NCBI RefSeq assembly: GCF_032118995.1
Contig: NC_092656.1
Location: forward strand, 18,416,694 to 18,480,693
Source: Asterias amurensis
Lineage: Eukaryota > Echinodermata > Asteroidea > Forcipulatida > Asteriidae
Direction of reading: 5' to 3'
Length of the DNA stretch: 64,000 nt
In this document: positions 54,801 through 64,000 of the stretch, piece by piece
Position numbering within the stretch: the stretch's first letter is position 1
Layout of the letters: each line of letters begins with the position of its first letter
Program-made: the position numbers and the translations under genes
The notes under the pieces: model-generated
What the model was told of the DNA's origin: nothing
Databases searched by the model: none
What the model saw: the letters and a program-made list of their open reading frames with translations, nothing else

Positions 54801-57800
54801 ATTTTGTAATGTACAGTCATTGGTTGGAGACGCACCTGGGGTTGATTTCACAAAGATAGTGCTACCTTAGGGCTAGTCCTAGGACTCTTGAGTTATTAAA
54901 AACTTAAGGCTAGTTCAAAGTTAGGACGAGTAACTCGTCCTTACTCGAGATAAGTTAAATCCACCCCAGATTCATTGACTTACCCGACTTTTGAGGACCA
55001 TCTCCAGGACTTCCACTGGGACTGTTAAAAATAAAGTTAGAAAAATCACTTAATGGCATTGCAGTTGATTTCACGAAACTCTAGGATTAATCCTAACTCG
55101 AGTTAGGACGAGTAACCCGTCCTAGCTTAGGGTGGGTTCAATGTGTCCCAACATCTTTGGATACAGAACTCAACTCGTCCTAAGCCCTAAGATTAATCCC
55201 AAGTTAGGAAGAGTTTGGTTAAATCGACGGCTGGACACATTTGCTACCATTACTCAAAATATATATAAGCATCAAAATTAAATTTGTAACAAACAATGGA
55301 GAGCTGTCCTCACTTAAATATTTGAATCTGAAAAAGACTTCTCAGACATCTGAAAGCGGACACATTTGTGTAACGAAGAAGTTTTTTCTTTCATTATTTT
55401 CTTGCAACTTCAATGACCAATTGAGCCCAAATTTGTCATGCTAGCTAGAAGATAAGGTAACCTTACTTACTCTACACATGAGCTACCGTTCCAGTTACAA
55501 TACGGACCCATAACAGTATTGCATTCACTTTCTGTTCGAGCACATCCGCAATTGTCAGTAATTGGCCAATTTAAGAGCCCATTGGCTCCTGCAACAACCA
55601 GGACGTTAGTATCACCATCATTCAATCGACCTACTCCATTGACAGCCTCCCACTAAGAGAAAGGGGAAAATGCACATTTAATGATTACAACAAAACGCAG
55701 ATACACAGATATACTTGTTTTATAACGAATCAGTCAAATAGAAAGTGATGGAAAGAGACCAGCAGAAAGCATGCAGGAAAAGCAAGGGGTGAACAATGAA
55801 GCGAGTGACAGGGGGTGGGAGGGGGAGGGGGTAGAGGCTGGCTAGACCCCAAGAGGATGGAAATACAAAGGACTTAAAAGTTGGAAGATGGAAGACAAAT
55901 AATTGGTTATGTGAATGAAGCAGACTAAGAAGGTCATTTTATTCTTGGATATCAGGTCATGGGACTGAAAGGTCTGAAGGCGCCTTATCCACAGTTTCTC
56001 CCTACTCAGACAAACAGTCTCTCCATGGTTAACCGTTACCTCTAGTGCCAGAATTGAAGTGATTGGGAAGATTGATTGATCGTGACAACTTGAATTTATT
56101 CTAATTTACCTCACAAAAAATCCTCCCAGATTTAATGGACTCATTTAAATTATTCCACAAGAACCACTGGTGACAAATAAGCTAGAGTTATATAAGGGTT
56201 TTACCAGGTGATACATGTAGGTGATGGAAGAAGGATATTTAGCTTACCATGAATTTGAGCTTGACTGCTTTAAAAGGCTCATCTGCATTTGAACAGTCAT
56301 CTTTGTACGCTTTCAAAATAACTCCAGTTGCTGATAGTTTAAACAACAAAATTATGTTTAATGCTTGATTTGATTTTGTTTATTTAAAAATTCCATACAA
56401 AAACAATTTTCACTTGTTTTCAGAGCCCAGAGCGTGTCTGACTTTTCTTGCGGTCCCTAAAACTTGATGCATCGACGGTCATGAAACAATCTCAAAACTT
56501 CTAAATTGATAGTAGTCAACAACCTAGAAGAAATCACCAGAATAAGGAGCAACAAAATGGCCGTCCACACAAGATATTACAAGTGAGTCGCAAGCAATAA
56601 GGGACTTTTGGCCACTAGGTGGCAGCAGACAATCCAGGTAATTGTCCACTATTTGTGTGAAACAGTGCGCACATTCAAAATACTTGATTTACTTGGTAAG
56701 CCAGAATGCATTCCTCACCGTCTCCCACTAATATGGGTTTGTTTTGTTAAAACTGACTCCATCTTTACTTACTTGTACCAAAGAAGAAGACGCATTTGCC
56801 ACCTTGAAAATCTGCAGTCAGAGATGTGAACCTCAACCCATTAACGTAGAGGGTAGGTAGTGCAGATGTAGGTAGAAAATCTGTACTAGTAGCAGCCATT
56901 TCATTTGGATTATAATTGGGTACCAGTTTATCAAGAAGCGGGGGGTAGTTAACGGAGTGCACATTCTCACACTAAATTCAAAAACAAAACAAACAAACAC
57001 AAATCAAAGATTATTATACTCAGATTAAAAAAACAGACAAATATTCAACTAAGTCACAAAATTATATTTGTATTTCCAACTAACCTATCGAGATCCTACT
57101 CCATCAAACAATTGATTTCAATTGTTTTTCATCTGTGAAGTCTTTAGGAGTTCTTCATTAAGCTCTGTATATCCCAGTATCTGACATTGTTGGTTCTTCT
57201 TTAATGAAGCATAATTTGCAATTGTGTGTTGATTTCCAGTTCTTCATTGCTAACATATTTAAACTGTTTGTGCTAAATTAAAAACCAATTTTAATGTAAA
57301 TTTATAAATATGGGAAGTTTACAGGAGTTGAACTTGACCGAGTCTATGAAGTACTCACCGTCCCAGGTCTCGGAACTGGATCTGCATCGAGAGGCAGCCA
57401 GAGTTTAGTCGTAACTTGCCCCTCTTGATCCTTAAATTTTCCTTCATCAAACAACTTCATGATGTCTTTCATTCTATAACGACAAAGTGCTGACGCCGCT
57501 GGTCCAAGTCTATAGGCAAAGCCCAATCAAGAAATCAGTCAAATACAAATAAAAGTTCTACACCAATTTCATTTTGCCAAATCTAAGACCATCATTGGGG
57601 TGTCATAGTTGGGGTGTCGTGGCCGAGTGGATAAGAACACCAAACTCAAGCTCTAGTGTTTCTGTTCAGCGGAGTGTGGGTTCGAGTCCCGGTTGTGACA
57701 CTTGTGTCCCTGAGCAAGACACTTAACTATAATGGCTTCTCTCCACCCAGGGGTAAATGGGTACCTGTGAGGGCAGAGATGGTTCTTGTGATTGATTGAG

Positions 57801-60800
57801 CTTAGTCTGTTAGTGCGCTACAAATTTGGCAGCACGGGCTGTATAGTCCCGAGGGAGCTGAGATGGTTTAAGGAATGAATTAAACAGCCTAGTGACCAGG
57901 GGTACTAATGTTGGAAGCGCTTTGAGACGCCTCTCGGGTGTTTAAAGGGCAACATAAAAACGCTTGTTAGTATTATTAAACAAACTACTGTTAAACATTC
58001 CTCGATGTCATTCTTCATTATGTGTTTCATTTGCACCAAAGCTAAGGGATGATCTTCCCTATCAACTCTGTACATTTGACTACTTACTGATCTTCAAAAG
58101 CCAGCATAAGACTCATCTCTTTGAATCTGCTTACATTTAGTTCGATGGAGTTGGCACATCCACATAGTATACTGTGAACTCTGTTGCCATATTTTCCTTC
58201 ACTTTTCTAAGCGCCTCGGGAAAAAGGCAACTAGAATGAGGGTGCTCTACAAATACCAGATGATTGATCGATTTCATAAATGAAACATAATGCCCACTGG
58301 ACACAAGCTCCAAGATAAAAAATGAAAAAGAGCCCCACAATTAACTTACTCTTGGGAAGTAAATACTGCATAAACTTCCTCTGTATCTTCTTTCCAAATC
58401 ACATCCTCTACAAAAAAAAAAAAGAAAAAAAAAAAGCAATGTTATTCATAACTTGATACTATGTATTTGGTTTGCGGTAACACCATGTGCCTGTGTCTAC
58501 TTGCCAGGTAGATTTTCTTGTTATGAGAACTGTCTTGCTGTATATTCTACTACCGCAGAGTAGATTTTGGATTTTCGGGAGACTTCTAATCCAGTGTTGA
58601 TACAATTTACCGATGAATTAATACATTCTTGAGTATGGTTAGTAAGCATGGTAAGTATTAATACAGAGTGTTAAGTATTATGAAAATACAAACAGTTAAT
58701 GTCTTACGAATGAGATCGTAGTAAAATGGAAGAAGAAGGTCTGGCAGAGAGCAATTCACTCGAGCTTTGATGAAAGTTGCAAGTTTATCCGACCTACTGC
58801 TGTCCCCAGTATCATTCTAAAGAATAAAGAAAATACACAACATTAGTCTTGGAAACACTAATAATAATAGTAACAATAATAAATAAGGCTTATAAAGCGC
58901 CATACATCCATGAATGGACTCCAAGGCAGACAAACAAACAAACAAACAGCGAATGACGAAACAAGGACAAGAAAAACAAGATAAACAATGACATTACAAA
59001 ATGCTCATGACTTTGAAGAAACTGCTGTTACAAAGGAAAAGGAAAAGAAGTATTCTTCAAGATGTTCGGACATTCTTAACTAAGATTTGGGAAGGACTTA
59101 CCTTACACACTCTACTCAACCTAGAGTAGACTTTATTGCCATGAGTTTCATACTCTAAGGCCGGCTCACGGTAGAAACTAAATACATACGTATTTCGGTG
59201 GGGGTCAGTGTACTCAAATGGACGTCCCACAAACACTACTCCTTCTGTTGGATTCAAATAAATAAATCAATCAGTTTAGACATTTATTCAAATAATCCAA
59301 TCAATCAGTTTATTGTTCTCTTGCAAATTCGATCACCAATTGAGCCAACATTTTCACAGATTTGTTGTTTTATGCATACGTTGGCAAAAAGTGTAACGAC
59401 TAGTGTTATTGTTAGTGTAAATGTAAGCGTTGTTTGGCAATAAACCAGTCTGGCTTGACTGGTACCCTGGATAACCGGTAACCCGAATCCAGCCATTTGC
59501 AATACATGACAAGCGATCCGAGGCAAACCCCCACATACGAGGAGCTTGGTATCTGTGTGTAAATATAAATACAATATTAAGGTTCTAAAACTTACTTTGA
59601 ATAAATCTGCCTCCAACGGTCACTGTGTCCAGCTCAAACACAGGATCACCTTCTAAGGGTACTGTATATTTCTGTAAGGTTGAATCATCATCAGTAAGTG
59701 CAGCAAATAATACATCTTCTGTATCACCTAGACTTGGGCCTGGGAAAGCAAGAATCGAGAGATCAATTAGTAAAGGTTCTCTGCCTTCAGCACAGAATTT
59801 AACATCATACTTCCAAACTAACAGAAATTCTGCTGACAAAGAATTTTTGTACTTCTAAAATAGTGTGTGAAAATATAGGAATGTGGGTGTGTGATTCGGT
59901 ATACACATTCTAACCGGGGACCTGTGACAAAAGAGGGACAAGAGAGTCCAAACTTCGGGAAAAGTCCACAGTTGGAAAACAACTTCAAAACCAATGGGAG
60001 CTGTTGCAACCAAAAAATATAAACAAAAGTGGGACAATAGGAGGTCCACGGTTGCAGGCGTATACACACTTGGGTGTGTGGGTGTGTGGGGGATACCATC
60101 TACCCTCATATCGCGCTTGGATACAAATTCAGCATAATGAGTGATAACCTTTTGGAGCTGAATAATGCAAATGACTTGATAGTTTTTGGCTAGAAAGATG
60201 ATGAGATATTGATGTGTAGAGATGTACTCACCAAATAATGCTGAAGATGGTCTGATATCGGGGAGTTTGGGCACCAAGTTCAATTGGGGAACAGTTCCAG
60301 GTGTACAATTGATATCTGACAAGTCAGTAGTGTCACACTGTCAAGAAATAGTCAGTCAATCAAACCATGAGAAAATAGAATATTATGTTATTATTGTATA
60401 TTGTGTGTTTGTTTTATGGCAATTTTTACTCCATTCGATTTACTCTTTAATAACTTAAGTGTATTTTTAAATCAACTAGCTACGCCTGCTCATATTTGTA
60501 TTCTGTATTATAGTATTTGACTGTACAGCACTGTACTTATTCCTATTTTTGAAATTATAGCGTACATTTTTTTATACAAGCATTAGAGATAGAATACATA
60601 CCCTGTAGCACAATCTGTGAAACGCATTGGTACCACAAACCAACAGTTCATTATCAGGCCGGTTAAGCTTCTCGACAACGCGAATGAAGTTCCAACAAAC
60701 GGTCTAGAAGCCAAAAAAAGAGAGAAATAATGTGTCAATTGCTGGGCTTGTATTGAAATTATGGCTAAGCACAGAGCAAGGTAGTTGCGATAATCATAAC

Positions 60801-63168
60801 CCTCCTCCCGCTGTTTGGGAGGAGGGTTAAAATCACCTAAAATGAACTTTTTTTTTTTTCTTTTTTTTCGTCTAAATCACTCAAATGATGTGTGGAGTCA
60901 GTTTCTTCAAGCTATGCAAATTTTACTCACTACACCAAATTGAACTGTATTTGTTTTTTGTTCACAATTTCTCATGAGTATTTCACATAATAATGAGTAT
61001 TTAACCTATCCAATGAGTCTGTGAAATGGAAGGGTGTTAACAAGGTGCACAGAGATAGCGAGACATAAACACATTATCTGAGCACCATTTCTAAAACACT
61101 ACGCTTTGCAACGTGCAGGGATTGCACAATTTCACTACGCGCATGACACATATTTGAACGTTTGGATGCAGCGACGTTGACGCCATTCGTTTTAGAAACA
61201 TTCAAGTCAACTTGAAACTTTGCACAATAATGTCACATAGATTTGGAAGTTGCAACAGCAAGGAAAAAGCTTTTACTCTGTCCTATGACTTTTTCTACGG
61301 TTTTTTAGAATATTTCTTGTTAATTATGTAAAATAAATATAAATTGTTAATTTTGTTTTACACCAATCATCTTAAAATATTATTGTATATGTATCATCAC
61401 TAAATAAAGTAAAACTTTTAACCGAAATACTCCTTTAAAAGATAACTGGGTTATTTTTCTGGGACATTTATTTTCTAAAATGTATAAAGTAGACCTACTT
61501 CATTGTTTTTAGAGTTGAGAACTGAGCAAGACAGGACGAGCTCTTTTGTTGCATTTGTTGTCACAAGCGTCGTCTGTTGTAATTAAAAATAGAAGAAGGC
61601 AAAAAATTCAGTACAAGATTTAAAATGACTTGTCACTACTTAAAGGAACACGTTGCCTTGGATCGGTCGAGTTGGTCTTTGAAAAATGTTTGTTATAAAA
61701 TGTATATGGGTAGAAAGATGCTGTAAAAGTAGAATACAATGATCCACACAAACATGCCTCAAAATTGCACATTTTTCCTTTTACCTCGTCGACTAACACA
61801 GTCGGCCATTTATGGGAGTCAAATTTTTTACTCCCATAAATGGCCAACCGTGTTAGTTCGCACAGTAAAAGGAAAACCACGCAATTTCGAGGCAAACTTG
61901 TGTGGATCATTGTATTCTACTTTTAAAACATCTTTCCAACCATATGCATTTTATAACAAACGGTTACAAACGCTTTTTTATAGACCAACTCGTCCGATCC
62001 AAAGCAATGTGTTCCTTTAAGAGAGGTTTGCAGTGACACAATGTGAGTATTTCTTTCAGTGTTGGTTCTGAAAAGAACCGGTGGTTTTCAGAACCAACTG
62101 TTATGAAAAAAGAGATTGTCGCACATGGTGTTACCGCAAAACTCTTATAATATTTCCACTATGCAAAGTTTAAAATCCAACTTGTCACTGCTTAAAGGCA
62201 GTGGACACAATTGGTAATTGTCAAAGACTAGCCTTCACAGTTGGTGGGTCTCAACATATATGCATAAAATAACGAACCTGTGAAAAATTGAGCTCAATCG
62301 GTCATAGAACTTGCGAGATATGAATGAAAGAAAAAAACATTCTTGTCACACGAAGGTGTGTGCGTTTAGATGGTTGATTTCAAGACCTCAAGTTCTAAAT
62401 CTGAGGTCTCGAAATCAAATTCGTGGAAAATTACTTCTTTCTCGAAAACTATGTCACTTCAGAGGGTGCCATTTCTCACAATGTTTTATACCATCAACTC
62501 TCCCTATTACTCATCACCAAGAAAGGTTTTATGCTAATAATTATTTTGAGTAATTACCAATAGCGTCCACTGCCTTTAAAGGGTCTATGTAACTTTTGTA
62601 GGACAAAAAACACAATGTCCACAGATTTACACTAAACTTACACAGTTTGAAGATAATGATATCAGAAAGCTTCGCTGAAAATACTCCGTGCTGAGGTGCT
62701 GTAGTTTTTGGGAAATGAGTAAAACAATGTCATGAAAATAATTTTCGTCTCATGAGACGAAAATAATTTTAATCATTAACAAACGTATTTTCATGACATT
62801 GTTTTACTCATTTCTCAAAACTACAGCACCTCAGTGAGTAAGATTTGAAGGGAAGCTTTCCACTATCATTATCTTCAAACCCTGTAAGTTTAATGTAAAT
62901 CTATGGACATTTTGAAAAAGTACCCAAATCTTTTAATAAAATCTCACAAAACATTAAATTTAAAATTATGTAGCAGATTGAAATTGTCAGTGTAACTTCT
63001 TTCAACTTACCGTTATATTCTCAAACTTCTTAGTTTCACTGTCAATAAACGCTCTAATAAGGGATTCATTTCCCCCAAAGTAGATGGAACCATCAATCTT
63101 ATTTAAGAGCCGATATGATGGCTGACTACCAGGATCTAATTCATTTGTAGAATTGTCCCCACCGTAAT
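51819..63168 (-). CDS. Secreted semaphorin, 3' sixteen exons (5' end outside window)
   Basis: Exons: 63168-63011, 60703-60602, 60337-60232, 59739-59596, 59244-59102, 58816-58708, 58407-58350, 57509-57359, 56971-56773, 56330-56248, 55652-55471, 55021-54984, 54298-54179, 53939-53763, 53304-53207, 51878-51819. They keep frame for about 641 aa. Sema-domain landmarks are NELLVCGTNAFHRLC, KVYSRLSRVCK, ATFIKARVNCSLP, SALCRYRMKDIMKLF and VPRPGT. A PSI-type module follows (CGCARTESEC, PYCNWNGSSC), then an Ig domain (VLYCEF, DGSYTCSS). A short cysteine tail (TCSIDVKSCDTCRHGF) comes before the stop. No membrane segment is seen, so it is probably a secreted guidance ligand for plexin receptors. The signal peptide and first exons lie beyond the right edge. 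The class is uncertain; several sema-domain exons are divergent. Confidence 0.88.
52621..52982. mobile_element. Family A MITE, copy 10 (TTAA)
   Basis: TTAA flanks at 52617-52620 and 52983-52986. The inner hairpin has lost part of its left arm. It lies in the last semaphorin intron. Confidence 0.83.
54341..54685. repeat. Degenerate tandem repeat, about 42-bp period
   Basis: About eight diverged units of the type AGGATTTTGCAGTTTGTGG followed by ATAATCTCATTTTCAA. It lies in the semaphorin intron between the exons at 54298 and 54984. Confidence 0.65.
54838..54968. repeat. Family G palindromic MITE, copy 2
   Basis: GGTTGATTTCACAAAGATAG at one end and, inverted, GGGTGGATTTAACTTATCTC at the other. 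The interior carries GGGCTAGTCCTAGGACT and GGACGAGTAACTCGTCC. Confidence 0.6.
55060..55229. repeat. Family G palindromic MITE, copy 3
   Basis: GTTGATTTCACGAAACTCTAGG to GTTAGGAAGAGTTTGGTTAA. Inner words TTAGGACGAGTAACCCGTCC and AACTCGTCCTAAGCCCTAAG show the family core. It lies 38 bp upstream of a semaphorin exon. Confidence 0.6.
57610..57985 (+). mobile_element. tRNA-derived SINE, family S1, copy 2
   Basis: A box GGCCGAGTGGATAAGAAC, B box GGTTCGAGTCCCGG, then CCCTGAGCAAGACACTTAAC and CACCCAGGGGTAAATGGG as in the copy at 10396. It ends in a short TTATT tail, in a semaphorin intron. Confidence 0.85.
58465..58565 (-). repeat. Dispersed repeat shared with 31295
   Basis: TTTGGTTTGCGGTAACACCATG, TACTTGCCAGGTAGATT and ATGAGAACTGTCTTGCTGTA match 31295-31395 with few changes. 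Confidence 0.5.
60704..61639. other. Part of a 2.3-kb semaphorin intron
   Basis: Contains an inverted CCTCCTCCCGCTG/GGAGGAGGG pair and a poly-T tract near 60849-60868. No exon recognised. Confidence 0.4.
61644..62016. mobile_element. Family B palindromic MITE, copy 5 (TTAA)
   Basis: TTAA flanks at 61640-61643 and 62017-62020. The left arm has a short deletion relative to the other copies. Confidence 0.85.
62050..62175 (+). repeat. Dispersed repeat related to 22770
   Basis: Contains GGTTCTGAAAAGAACCGGTGG, ACATGGTGTTACCGCAAA and CCACTATGCAAAGTTTAAAA, as in 22770-22940, but the hammerhead-like stem is missing. Confidence 0.45.
62196..62575. mobile_element. Family A MITE, copy 11 (TTAA)
   Basis: TTAA flanks at 62192-62195 and 62576-62579. 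Its right TTAA is also the left TTAA of the next element. Confidence 0.85.
62580..62932. mobile_element. TTAA-flanked foldback element, family E-like
   Basis: A 353-bp palindromic element between TTAA sites 62576-62579 and 62933-62936. The arms share ATGACATTGTTTTACTCATTTC and ACTACAGCACCTCAG, meeting at a CGTCTCATGAGACG core. Confidence 0.75.
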
Positions 63169-63289
63169 CTGCAATTTAAATCAGCAAAACAACCGTTCAA
63201 GAAATAGCAAAATAACCTCAACCAGTACAGAATACTCAATGAGGAAAAATCATCTTATTGGTGCTCAAGAAATACCTCAAGGCTATCCT

Positions 63290-63762
63290 TTTGGGTAGGT
63301 ATTTTTGATTGGGTAGGTATTTCTGATTGGTTAGGTATTTTTGATTGGGTAGGTATTTCTGATTGGGTAGGTATTTCTGATTGGGTAGGTATTTCTGATT
63401 GGGTCGATATTTCTGATTGGGGTGATATTTCTGATTGGGTAGGTATTTCTGATTGGGTAGGTATTTCTGATTGGGTAGGTATTTTTGATTGGGTAGGTAT
63501 TTTTGATTGGGTAGGTATTTTTGATTGGGTAGGTATTTATGATTGGGTAGGTATTTCTAATTGGGAAGGTATTTATGATTGGGTAGGTATTTCTGATTGG
63601 GTAGGTATTTCTGATTGGTTAGGTATTTCTGATTGGGTAGGTATTTCTGATTGGGTAGGTATTTCTGATTGGGTAGGTATTTCTGATTGGGTTGGTATTT
63701 TTGATTGGGTAGGTATTTCTGATTGGGTAGGTATTTCTGATTGGGTAGGTATTTCTTATTGA
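63290..63762. repeat. 18-bp minisatellite, about 26 units
   Basis: Tandem GATTGGGTAGGTATTTCT with a few variant units (GTCGATATTT, TATTTTTGA). Since 18 is a multiple of three, an open frame of NQKYLP repeats appears on the minus strand; there is no sign it is used. It lies in the intron upstream of the first semaphorin exon in the window. Confidence 0.95.
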
Positions 63763-64000
63763 GGCCCTCATGCCCCAAACAGTTTCTGATCAATCAATTT
63801 AGCTTCAGCCTTTCTCAGTATGGGTGTACTATAGACTTATAAAAGGGGGTTACAATCACACCATTTGAGTTTGGGGAACCCAAGTATTTAATACTCCTTT
63901 CAACTTATTAAATTGTATCTAGTAAATTATTTTGTGTTTTCCTAGTTCTTCTATGTGGTTGTTTGGTCTACTGTAAAGTATCAACCAATAACTTCACTGC
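63763..64000. other. Semaphorin intron, right edge
   Basis: No exon recognised; the semaphorin gene continues past the edge. Confidence 0.4.

Noticed and set aside
63557-63793. 78-codon NQKYLP repeat frame
   Set aside because: By-product of an 18-bp minisatellite; no start context, splice sites or unique sequence.

Overview
This window is animal nuclear DNA: genes split into short exons by GT-AG introns, AT-rich introns, tRNA-derived SINEs and many short inverted-repeat (MITE-like) elements. The gene set (ARMC6, STRA6, MRPL24, semaphorin), the frequent 'aggcctat' words and the dense TTAA-flanked MITEs suggest an echinoderm, plausibly a sea star. The taxon is an inference; I ran no search.

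Layout. 1-9.4 kb: no host gene; a mosaic of DNA transposons, several nested, including two elements flanked by exact 9-bp target duplications. 9.5-15.8 kb (minus): complete six-exon ARMC6. 17.8-27.9 kb (minus): complete 20-exon STRA6-type retinol-transporter gene (copy A, 781 aa). 29.6-37.8 kb (plus): second STRA6-type gene (copy B, about 669 or 677 aa), head-to-head with A and with nearly the same exon lengths and intron phases. 39.6-40.9 kb (plus): small three-exon secreted EGF-like protein. 43.4-46.8 kb (plus): five-exon mitochondrial ribosomal protein L24, with an array of TGACCT words directly before its start codon. 46.8-51.8 kb: gene-free repeats. 51.8-63.2 kb (minus): the 3' sixteen exons of a secreted semaphorin (sema, PSI, Ig, cysteine tail); its 5' end lies beyond the right edge.

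Reading exons by hand gave continuous frames across every junction in all six genes. The STRA6 pair is the most striking system: an ancient inverted duplication sharing a 1.7-kb divergent promoter interval that holds a 197-bp hairpin. Copy B appears to use an upstream splice donor that strands formerly coding bases in the intron, and has two possible last exons with opposite charge. Other highlights are a nuclear-receptor half-site-like minisatellite at MRPL24, a related hammerhead-like repeat in matching introns of both STRA6 copies, and TTAA-specific MITE families inserted within about 15 bp of exons.
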